DNA of 38,940 nt from Elusimicrobiota bacterium (GTDB lineage Bacteria; Elusimicrobiota; Elusimicrobia; UBA1565; UBA9628), in the NCBI GenBank assembly GCA_016182905.1, contig JACPFR010000061.1, positions 1 through 38,940 on the forward strand. Reading direction: 5' to 3'. Shown here piece after piece: positions 8,718-15,327 of the stretch. The position numbers and the translations under genes were made by a program. The notes beneath the pieces are model-generated. The model searched no databases. It worked only from the letters and a program-made list of their open reading frames with translations, and was not told where the DNA came from. Position 1 is the first letter of the stretch, and the number at the start of each line of letters is the position of its first letter.

Positions 8718-9697
8718 GCCGCAAAGCCCTGCTCGCATGCGCCGCGGCGCTCGCCCTCCTCCTGGCGGGCGCGTGGGCCGTGCGGCCGGGGGCGCCGGTC
8801 CGCGTGGACATCCCCGGGGGCCTCGGCGCCCGGAAGACCGCGGAGCTCCTGGGGGCCAAGGGCGTCGTCCAGTCGGTGTTCGTCTTCCGCGTCATCCTCA
8901 AGGTCACGGGCTTCGACCGCCATCTGAAGCCCGGCTCGTACACCCTGCGGGAGCGGGAGTGGCCGACGGTCGTCGCGCGCAAGCTCACCCTCGGGCTCAC
9001 CGACGACATGAAGATCACCATCCCCGAGGGCTTCATGGCGAGCCAGATCGCCGAGCGCCTGGAGAAGGCCGGGATCGCCGACGCCGGCGAGTTCCTGAAG
9101 GTCGTCGCCGAGCGCAAGCTCGAGGGAAAGCTCTTCCCCTCCACCTACCAGTTCCCCCCCGGCTACGGCGCCGAGAAGGCCGCCTCCGCGATGGAGGCCG
9201 AGTTCCGCAGGCAGATCGGCGACGCCTGGGCGGCGGCGGCTCCGCGGCCGGAGCTCTCCTTCGAGGACGCGCTGACCTTGGCGTCCATCGTCGAGCGCGA
9301 GGCCGTGCTCAAGGCCGAGCGCCCGATCATCGCGGCCGTGTACCTCAACCGCCTCAAGAAGCGGATGCCCCTGCAGGCCGACCCGACGGTGCAGTACGCG
9401 CTCAACCTGGGGTACTGGAAGAAGGGCCTCACCCGCTCCGACCTGCAGACGCCGTCCGCGTACAACACCTACATCCGCCGCGGCCTGCCTCCCGGGCCCA
9501 TCTGCTCGCCGGGCCTCGAGTCGTTCAGGGGCGTCCTCAACCCCGCCAAGACCTCCGCCCTGTACTTCGTCGCCGACACCACGGGCGGCCACCTGTTCTC
9601 CGAGACCAACGAGGAGCACTCCAAGGCGCGCATGCTCTATAAGAAGGAGCTCCGCAAGATCAAGGAGAAGCTCAAGCGCGAGGCGGCGGGCAAATAA
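8714..9697 (+). CDS. mltG: MltG endolytic murein transglycosylase
   Basis: 327 residues from GTG 8714, overlapping the response regulator stop. One N-terminal membrane anchor (about 5-23), a LysM-like region with 'LKPGSYTLRE', then the YceG/MltG catalytic domain. Hallmarks are 'EGFMASQIAERL', 'LEGKLFPSTYQFP', 'LASIVEREA' (about 189-197, containing the catalytic Glu region), 'MPLQADPTVQYAL', 'SAYNTYIRRGLPPGPICSPG' and 'YFVAD'. MltG cleaves nascent glycan strands and ends their elongation at the inner membrane. Length fits the family. Translational coupling to a two-component system is unusual and suggests that wall cutting is tuned together with the surface module. Confidence 0.95.
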   Translation: MSRKALLACAAALALLLAGAWAVRPGAPVRVDIPGGLGARKTAELLGAKGVVQSVFVFRVILKVTGFDRHLKPGSYTLREREWPTVVARKLTLGLTDDMKITIPEGFMASQIAERLEKAGIADAGEFLKVVAERKLEGKLFPSTYQFPPGYGAEKAASAMEAEFRRQIGDAWAAAAPRPELSFEDALTLASIVEREAVLKAERPIIAAVYLNRLKKRMPLQADPTVQYALNLGYWKKGLTRSDLQTPSAYNTYIRRGLPPGPICSPGLESFRGVLNPAKTSALYFVADTTGGHLFSETNEEHSKARMLYKKELRKIKEKLKREAAGK

Positions 9698-9722
9698 AAA
9701 AAGGCCCCCGCGCGGGGGCCTT
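9696..9722 (-). terminator. Rho-independent terminator after tRNA-Ala
   Basis: A perfect 18-base GC palindrome (9703-9720, GGCCCCCGC/GCGGGGGCC) is followed on the - strand by seven T (9696-9702). It lies 6 bases past the tRNA 3' end. On the + strand only TT follows the hairpin, so it would stop readthrough from mltG less efficiently; it may work both ways. Confidence 0.85.
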
Positions 9723-9728
9723 CAAATC

Positions 9729-9804
9729 TGGTGGACGTGACAGGGATTGAACCTGCGACCTCATCCTTGCGAAGGATGCGCTCTCCCAGCTGAGCTACAC
9801 GCCC
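9729..9804 (-). tRNA. tRNA-Ala (anticodon CGC)
   Basis: 76 bases on the - strand, running GGGCGTG...CACGTCCACCA. The cloverleaf closes fully: 7-bp acceptor stem with the G3-U70 wobble pair that identifies alanine tRNA, D arm GCTCAGCTGGGAGAGC, anticodon stem CATCC/GGATG with loop TTCGCAA (anticodon CGC, reading GCG), and T loop TTCAATC. CCA is encoded. The gene stands alone with its own promoter and terminator. Confidence 0.97.
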
Positions 9805-9813
9805 GACGCGCAT

Positions 9814-9842
9814 ATTATGCCAGAAACCGGGGGCTTCGTCCA
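9814..9842 (-). promoter_or_regulatory. sigma-70-type promoter of tRNA-Ala
   Basis: Reading the - strand, TGGACG (9837-9842) and CATAAT (9814-9819) are separated by 17 bases. The -10 box ends 9 bases before the tRNA 5' end, giving only a very short 5' leader. Confidence 0.6.
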
Positions 9843-9881
9843 GCGCGGAGGCGCCTACTCCTCGAGACGATGCAAATTCGC

Positions 9882-9887
9882 TAGTAT
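9882..9887 (+). promoter_or_regulatory. possible -10 box of the cyclase operon (leaderless start)
   Basis: TAGTAT lies 6 bases before GTG 9894. With normal spacing, transcription would begin at or next to the start codon. No convincing -35 box is visible at the usual distance and no Shine-Dalgarno sequence precedes the GTG. Confidence 0.35.
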
Positions 9888-9893
9888 CGCCCG

Positions 9894-12017
9894 GTGCCGA
9901 ACCTGACGAAGCGTCTCCGCGGCCTAATCCCCCTCATCGCGCTGCTCGCCGCCGTCGGTGGCCTGGCCTTGGCTTCCCGCTCGACCGAGGTCATGCAGGG
10001 CGTGGAGCTGAAGACCCTCGACTGGCGCGCGCGCCGCTTCGCCGACCCTTCGCGGAGCGACCCCGCCATCGTCCACGTCACGATCGACCAGGCGAGCCTC
10101 GACTATTTCGAGAAGGACCACAACGCCTGGCCCTGGCCGCGCGACATCTACGTCCCGGCGCTGTCCTTCCTGAAGGACGCGGGCGCGCGCGCCGTCGTCT
10201 TCGACGTGCTCTTCACGAACGCCGGCGAGGTCAGCCTCGACGCGGCGCTGGGCGCGGCCGTGAAGGACGCGGGCGTCGTCGTCCTCGCCATGGAGACCGA
10301 CGCCAAGGCCGATCCGCGCCGGCCCGAGGCCGCCCCGGCGCGGTTCGCCGCGGCGGCCGGGCCCGCGCTCGCCGCCGGGGCGGCCAAGCGCGCGTCGGTC
10401 CGCCTGCCCATCGCCCCGCTCCTGTCCGGCGCGCGCGCGCTCGGCGACACGAAGGCGGAGGCCGACCTCGACGGGGTCTTCCGCGGCGTCCCGGTCCTCG
10501 TCTCGCTCGGCGGCCGGCTCTACCCGACCTTGCCCGCGGCCGCGGCGATGCTCGCGACGGGCAAGACGCTCGACGAGCTCGCCCCGCGGCTCACGGACGG
10601 ACGCCTGCTCGTGCGCTTCCACGGCAAGGGGCTGACGGCGAAGACCTCGCCGCTGAAGACCTACGAGTCCTATCACTTCTCGGACCTCGTGACGTCTTTC
10701 GTTTCGCTCGCGGAGAAGACGAAGCCGCCGCTGGATCCCGCGCTGTTCAAGGATAAGGTCGTCTTCATCGGCATGAGCGCGCCGGGCCTGCTCGACAACC
10801 ATCCCTCCCCGATCGATCCCGTGTTCCCCGGCACGGAGATCGTCGCCGCCGCGGCCGACAACCTGATGCACGGCGACGGGCTGACCCGCGCTCCGCGCGC
10901 CTTCGTGCTCGGCCTGGTCGCGCTCGCGCTCGTCCTGGCCGGCGCCTCGTCGCGGCTCTCCTCCCACCTGGGCTGGGCGCTCGGCGTGATGCTCGCCTCG
11001 AGCGGGCTGCTCCTCGGCGCGTCCTGCGCCGCCTTCTCGCGGAGGGTCTGGCTCGACCTGGCCTCCCCTCAGCTCGCGCTGTGGCTGGGTTTCGCGGCCG
11101 CCTCGGCCTGGAGCTACGCCGTCGAGGGCCGGCAGAAGCGCTACATCCAGGGCGCGTTCTCGTTCTACCTCTCTCCCGAGGTCGTCCGTCAGATCGCGGA
11201 GCGTCCCGAGGCCCTCGCGCTCGGCGGCGAGCGCCGCGAGGCGACCTTCTACTTCTCCGACATCGAGGGCTTCACGAGCTTCTCCGAGAAGCTCGGCCCC
11301 GAGAAGCTCACCCAGCTGATGAACCGCTACCTGGGCGAGATGACGGAGACCGTGCTCGACTCCGGGGGCACCCTCGACAAGTACATCGGCGACGCGATCA
11401 TGTCCTTCTGGGGCGCGCCGCTGCCCTGCGAGGGGCACGCTTTGGTCGCCTGCAAGGTCGCGCTCGCCAACCAGAAGAAACTCGCGGGGCTCAAGGCCGA
11501 GTTCGACGGCCTGGGCTACCCCCCCGTGCGCAACCGCATCGGCCTGAACACGGGCCCGGCGATCATCGGCAACATGGGTTCCCCCAAGCGCTTCAGCTAC
11601 ACCGCCATCGGCGACGCGGTCAACCTCGCCTCGCGCCTGGAGGGCGCCAACAAGGCCTACGGCACCTACATCCTGATCTCCGAGAGCACCCGCAGGGGGG
11701 CCGGCGCCGCCGTCGAGGTGCGCGAGCTCGATTTCGTGAAGGTGAAGGGCAAGAGCGAGGCGATCCGGGTCTACGAACTGCTGGGTCTCAAAGGAGAGAC
11801 GGAACCGGCCCTTATCGAAAAAGCTAGGCTCTTCGAAAGCGGTTTGGCGGCTTTCCGGTCGCGCCGGTTCCCCGCGGCCGTCGAAATCTTCACTTCCGTC
11901 GTCGACAAATACGGTCATGATCATGCCTGCGAGAACTATCTCGAACGCTGCGAACGCTACCTCAAGGAGCCGCCGCCCGCCGACTGGGACGGCTCCAACG
12001 CCCTAACGGAGAAATAG
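9894..12017 (+). CDS. CHASE2-domain class III adenylate cyclase
   Basis: 707 residues from GTG 9894. Near the N-terminus is a membrane segment (about 8-25), then a large extracytoplasmic CHASE2 domain (about 35-325; 'VELKTLDWRARRFADPSR', 'WPWPRDIYVPALSFLKDAGARAV', 'VFIGMSAPGLLDNHPSPI'). Three membrane helices (about 335-410) follow, then the catalytic domain (about 450-630). Metal ligands Asp456 ('FSDIEGFT') and Asp500 ('YIGDAIM'), adenine-selecting Lys496 and Asp574, and Asn577/Arg581 for transition-state support are all present, so ATP should be the substrate. A C-terminal helical tail (about 640-707) looks like a TPR remnant. It heads an operon with an SH3-like exported protein and an M48 protease. 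A Crp-like cAMP reader is encoded about 5 kb away. Confidence 0.92.
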   Translation: MPNLTKRLRGLIPLIALLAAVGGLALASRSTEVMQGVELKTLDWRARRFADPSRSDPAIVHVTIDQASLDYFEKDHNAWPWPRDIYVPALSFLKDAGARAVVFDVLFTNAGEVSLDAALGAAVKDAGVVVLAMETDAKADPRRPEAAPARFAAAAGPALAAGAAKRASVRLPIAPLLSGARALGDTKAEADLDGVFRGVPVLVSLGGRLYPTLPAAAAMLATGKTLDELAPRLTDGRLLVRFHGKGLTAKTSPLKTYESYHFSDLVTSFVSLAEKTKPPLDPALFKDKVVFIGMSAPGLLDNHPSPIDPVFPGTEIVAAAADNLMHGDGLTRAPRAFVLGLVALALVLAGASSRLSSHLGWALGVMLASSGLLLGASCAAFSRRVWLDLASPQLALWLGFAAASAWSYAVEGRQKRYIQGAFSFYLSPEVVRQIAERPEALALGGERREATFYFSDIEGFTSFSEKLGPEKLTQLMNRYLGEMTETVLDSGGTLDKYIGDAIMSFWGAPLPCEGHALVACKVALANQKKLAGLKAEFDGLGYPPVRNRIGLNTGPAIIGNMGSPKRFSYTAIGDAVNLASRLEGANKAYGTYILISESTRRGAGAAVEVRELDFVKVKGKSEAIRVYELLGLKGETEPALIEKARLFESGLAAFRSRRFPAAVEIFTSVVDKYGHDHACENYLERCERYLKEPPPADWDGSNALTEK

Positions 12018-12019
12018 GA

Positions 12020-12484
12020 ATGACAAGAACTTTGCTGCTCGCGTCGGCTGCGTTGGCTTGTTCGGCGGCCGTTGCTTTCTCCGCGACCATAACCGTCCTC
12101 GTCCAGGAGACGGCGCTGCGCAAGCGCCCGCAGTCCTACTCGCCGTCGGTCGGCGTCGCCCGCCTCGGCCAGAAGCTCGAGAGCGAGGGCCTGGAGTCCG
12201 GCTTCCACAAGACGGGCTCCGGGTACATCCACTCGAGCGCGGTCACGACGCGCAAGGCCAGCGTCTCCGGCGGCGCCGGCGTGGGCGGCTCCGCCACCGC
12301 CGACGAGGTCACGCTCGCCGGCAAGGGCTTCAACGCCCAGGTCGAGAAGTCCTACGGCGAGAAGAACGGCGCCGCCGTGAACTTCGCGGCCGTCAACGCG
12401 ATGGAGCGGCGTTCCGTCCCGGAGGGCGAGCTCTTCGACTTCCTCCGCGCGGGCGGCCTGCTGGGCGAGGGAGGCTCCAAATGA
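12020..12484 (+). CDS. exported SH3-like domain protein
   Basis: 154 residues with a signal peptide (core about 4-19, cleavage near AFSA). The following 60 residues match bacterial SH3-type domains: 'VLVQETALRKRPQSYSPSVGVARLGQKLE', then 'GFHKTGSGYIHSSAV'. The C-terminal half is Gly/Ala-rich with no known domain. It starts 2 bases after the cyclase stop and overlaps the M48 protease start by 4 bases (ATGA), so the three are one transcription unit. SH3-like domains in the periplasm commonly bind peptidoglycan or protein partners; here it may target or regulate the neighbouring protease. Confidence 0.8.
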   Translation: MTRTLLLASAALACSAAVAFSATITVLVQETALRKRPQSYSPSVGVARLGQKLESEGLESGFHKTGSGYIHSSAVTTRKASVSGGAGVGGSATADEVTLAGKGFNAQVEKSYGEKNGAAVNFAAVNAMERRSVPEGELFDFLRAGGLLGEGGSK

Positions 12485-13362
12485 AGCGCTTTCTCCTCCT
12501 GAACGTCCTCGTCCTCGCCGGCTGCCAGGGCTTCCAGAACCTCGACGTGAGCTCGATGACCGGCGGGCGCATCAACTCGAACGTCGACCTGACCAAGGTC
12601 GCCAAGGGCGTCAACCAGGTCCGCAAGGGCTTCGCGGAGATCTCCGAGAGCGAGGAGTACTACATCGGTCGGGCCGTCGCCGCGCAGGTCCTGACCCGCT
12701 ACAAGCCGCTCAACGATCCCGGGCTGAACGCCTACGCGCAGAAGGTGACGCAGGCCGTCGCGCTCGCCTCGGACCGGCCCTCGACGTTCAAGGGCTACCA
12801 CGTCCAGGTGCTGGCGTCCGACGAGATCAACGCCTTCGCCGCGCCCGGCGGGTTCATCTTCGTGACGAAGGGCATGCTCGAGCTCGTGCGCAGCGAGGAC
12901 GAGCTCGCGGGCGTGCTCGCCCACGAGGTCGCGCACGTCGCCAAGAAGCACGGCCTCAAGACGATCCAGACCTCGCGGCTGACGAGCGCCTTCGCCATCC
13001 TCGGCTCCGAGGCGGCGAAGAACTACACCCCGCAGCAGGTCAGCCGGCTGACCAGCGCCTTCGAGGGCGCGGTCGACGACGTCGTCAACAAGCTCGTCGT
13101 CAACGGCTACAGCCGCGACAAGGAGTACGAGGCGGACAAGTTCGGCGCGCAGTACGCCAAGGCCGCGAACTACGACCCGGGCGCGCTGAAGGCCTTCCTC
13201 GAGCGCATGGAGAAGGCCGAGGGCTCGGGCGGCGGCGGGATGTTCAAGACCCACCCCTCGCCCTCCAAGCGCGAGGCCGAGCTCGGCGCCTTGTCTCCCG
13301 CGTCCGGCTACAAGCGCTCCTCCGAGCGCGGCCGGCGCTTCTCGGCGGCCGTCCAGCTCTGA
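12481..13362 (+). CDS. M48-family zinc metalloprotease, lipoprotein
   Basis: 293 residues from ATG 12481, chosen because it gives a lipoprotein signal (VLAGC lipobox, lipidated Cys near 16) and a 4-base coupling to the SH3 gene; the frame is open further upstream but without reason to use it. The zinc site is H148-E-V-A-H152 in 'LAHEVAHVAKKHG', with the third ligand Glu217 in 'EYEADKFGAQYA'. 'NAFAAPGGFIFVTKGML' before it is typical of the LoiP/BepA/YggG-like group, which degrade or refold envelope proteins. The mature protein faces the periplasm. The C-terminus 'THPSPSKREAELG' also fits the family. Confidence 0.93.
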   Translation: MKRFLLLNVLVLAGCQGFQNLDVSSMTGGRINSNVDLTKVAKGVNQVRKGFAEISESEEYYIGRAVAAQVLTRYKPLNDPGLNAYAQKVTQAVALASDRPSTFKGYHVQVLASDEINAFAAPGGFIFVTKGMLELVRSEDELAGVLAHEVAHVAKKHGLKTIQTSRLTSAFAILGSEAAKNYTPQQVSRLTSAFEGAVDDVVNKLVVNGYSRDKEYEADKFGAQYAKAANYDPGALKAFLERMEKAEGSGGGGMFKTHPSPSKREAELGALSPASGYKRSSERGRRFSAAVQL

Positions 13363-13388
13363 CCGGGCTTACCGACGCTTTGCCTTCG

Positions 13389-13412
13389 TTTTGCCGGTTT
13401 TTAACGGCAAAA
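13389..13412. repeat. 8-bp inverted repeat between the M48 gene and the next gene
   Basis: TTTTGCCG and CGGCAAAA flank an 8-base T-rich loop, 26 bases after the M48 stop. No T run follows the right arm on either strand, so it is a poor Rho-independent terminator. It may still protect the 3' end of the cyclase operon transcript. Confidence 0.45.
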
Positions 13413-13439
13413 ACAGGGTTCCGGGGGCATGCTGTGGTC

Positions 13440-13895
13440 ATGAAAACCCCTCCCTTGGCGGGCTCGGTCGTTCGCGTCGGCGTCGGGCTCCTGCTGTGCG
13501 CGGCGTGCTTCCAGGCCGGACGCTCGTATCAGGAGCTGTCGGCCTCCGCCTCGGCGGCGGCGAAGGACGCGTCGGGCACGGAGATGGTCGACTCGACCTT
13601 CGTCGGTCCCCACAAGCCCGCTCCCTCCCCGGCCGAGACATCGCCGCAGGCGGCCCCCGGCGACGTCCCCGGGGAAAGCGTCGACATCATCACCCCGCTG
13701 AACGTGCGCGATCCCTCGGCTCTCGTGATGGGCCCCACCCACAATTCCTGCCCTCCGCCGGAGGTCGCCGCGCCGGAGGGCAAGCTCGCGGAGCCTCCGT
13801 ACAAGGAGCCGAAGCCGAAGAAGATGAAGGAGGGACGCCTGCTCGAGCTCCTCAAAAAGGAAGACAAGAAATCCGTCTATCCCAAGCGCTACTAG
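13440..13895 (+). CDS. unknown membrane-anchored Pro/Lys-rich protein
   Basis: 151 residues from ATG 13440; the frame is open 60 bases further up, but this start puts the hydrophobic segment (about 10-25) at the N-terminus. After that anchor comes a low-complexity region rich in Ala, Ser and Pro, a motif 'DIITPLNVRDPSALVMGPTHNSCPPP' near 85-110, and a basic tail with KEPKPKKMKEGRLLELLKK. No family is recognised. High GC3 matches neighbouring genes, which supports real coding. It stands between the M48 protease and asnS with no clear promoter or ribosome site of its own. Confidence 0.65.
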   Translation: MKTPPLAGSVVRVGVGLLLCAACFQAGRSYQELSASASAAAKDASGTEMVDSTFVGPHKPAPSPAETSPQAAPGDVPGESVDIITPLNVRDPSALVMGPTHNSCPPPEVAAPEGKLAEPPYKEPKPKKMKEGRLLELLKKEDKKSVYPKRY

Positions 13896-13925
13896 GGCCC
13901 CCGCTCCGCGTTCCGACGGCCGATT

Positions 13926-13934
13926 TGGCATAAT
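13926..13934 (+). promoter_or_regulatory. extended -10 promoter of asnS (leaderless start)
   Basis: TGG followed by CATAAT (13929-13934) forms an extended -10 element 7 bases before the asnS ATG. Transcription would start at or within a base of the start codon. No Shine-Dalgarno sequence is present in the 7-base gap and no good -35 box is seen. Confidence 0.55.
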
Positions 13935-13941
13935 CTCCGTC

Positions 13942-15327
13942 ATGAAGCGAAGCGAGATCAAGGCGGTCCTCGAGACGGGCAAGGCGGGCGACGCGGTGAC
14001 GGTCGCGGGCTGGATCAAGTCGGTGCGCGAGTCGAAGAGCGTGGGCTTCGTCCATTTGAACGACGGCTCGACGTTCGATTCTATCCAGGTCGTGGTCCCG
14101 GCCGACTTTACCGGACGGGACCACATCCTCAAGCAGATCACCGGCGCGTCCCTGGCCGTCTCGGGCAAGCTGATCCCCTCCCAGGGCAAGGGCCAGTCTC
14201 TCGAGCTCGAGCCCTCCTCCATCGAGATCCTCGGCGAGTGCGACCCCTCCTCCCCGGTCCAGAAGGCCGGCACCTCCTTCGAGTTCCTCCGCGGCGTGGC
14301 GCACATGCGCCCGCGCACGAACACGTTCGGGGCGGTGTTCCGCGTCCGCTCGGAGATGTCGTACGCCGTCCACGAGTTCTTCCATAGCCGCGGCTTCGTG
14401 ATGTGCCACTCCCCGATCCTGACCACCTCCGACTGCGAGGGCGCCGGCGCCATGTTCCAGGTCACCACCCTCGACGCCGAGAAGCCCCACCGCGGGCCGG
14501 ACGGGAAGGTCGACTTCACGAAGGACTTCTTCGGCGAGAAGTGCTCGCTGACGGTCTCCGGCCAGCTCGAGGCGGAGATCCTCGCGATGTCGCTGTCCAA
14601 GGTCTACACCTTCGGCCCGACCTTCCGGGCCGAGCTGTCGACCACGCCCAGACACGCTTCCGAGTTCTGGATGATCGAGCCCGAGGCCGCCTTCGCCGAC
14701 CTCAAGGACGACATGGGCCTGGCCGAGGCCTTCGTCAAGCACCTCATCGAGCACGCCTTCAAGCGCTGCGCCCGCGACCTGCAGTTCTTCGACGAGCGCG
14801 TCGAGAAGGGCCTGCGCGCCAAGCTCGAGGCCGTCGCCAAGGCGGAGTTCGGCGTCATCGACTACACCGAGGCCGTCAAGATCCTCGAGGGCGCCGGCCG
14901 CAAATGGGACCACCCCATCTCCTGGGGCAAGGACCTGCAGACCGAGCACGAGCGCTACCTCACCGAGGAGTACGCCAAGAAGCCGGTGTTCGTCATCAAC
15001 TACCCTCGCAGCTTCAAGCCGTTCTACATGTACTGCAACGACGACCAGAAGACGGTCGCCTGCATGGACCTGCTCGTGCCGCGCGTCGGCGAGCTGATCG
15101 GCGGCTCCCAGCGCGAGCACCGCCTGGACAAGCTGCTGGAGCGCATGAAGGAGACCGGAATCTCCCATGAAACGTACTCGTGGTACGCCGACCTGCGCCG
15201 CTACGGCACGGTCCCGCACGCGGGCTTCGGCCTGGGCTTCGAGCGCCTGCTGATGTACGTCACGGGCATCGAGAACATCCGCGACGTGCAGCTCTGCCCG
15301 CGCGTGCCCGGCAACGCCAAGTTCTAG
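13942..15327 (+). CDS. asnS: asparaginyl-tRNA synthetase
   Basis: 461 residues, close to the usual bacterial length. N-terminal OB-fold anticodon-binding domain (about 15-105; 'VTVAGWIKSVRESKSVGFVH'), then the class IIb catalytic core. Motif 1 region is around 'VHEFFHSRGFVMCHSP', motif 2 is 'FGPTFRAELSTTPRHASEFW', and motif 3 is 'GFGLGFERLLMYVTGIENIRD'. The serine-rich ELSTTPRH stretch separates AsnRS from AspRS. It charges tRNA-Asn directly with asparagine. The gene appears monocistronic and converges on aspS, sharing a CTAG that provides both stop codons. Confidence 0.96.
   Translation: MKRSEIKAVLETGKAGDAVTVAGWIKSVRESKSVGFVHLNDGSTFDSIQVVVPADFTGRDHILKQITGASLAVSGKLIPSQGKGQSLELEPSSIEILGECDPSSPVQKAGTSFEFLRGVAHMRPRTNTFGAVFRVRSEMSYAVHEFFHSRGFVMCHSPILTTSDCEGAGAMFQVTTLDAEKPHRGPDGKVDFTKDFFGEKCSLTVSGQLEAEILAMSLSKVYTFGPTFRAELSTTPRHASEFWMIEPEAAFADLKDDMGLAEAFVKHLIEHAFKRCARDLQFFDERVEKGLRAKLEAVAKAEFGVIDYTEAVKILEGAGRKWDHPISWGKDLQTEHERYLTEEYAKKPVFVINYPRSFKPFYMYCNDDQKTVACMDLLVPRVGELIGGSQREHRLDKLLERMKETGISHETYSWYADLRRYGTVPHAGFGLGFERLLMYVTGIENIRDVQLCPRVPGNAKF

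Noticed and set aside
13389-13412. Rho-independent terminator of the cyclase operon
   Set aside because: The inverted repeat has T-rich loop sequence but no T run after the right arm on either strand; annotated as an inverted repeat only.
13428-13433. Leaderless promoter for the gene at 13440
   Set aside because: CATGCT lies at the right distance but matches only three of six -10 positions and no -35 box is seen.
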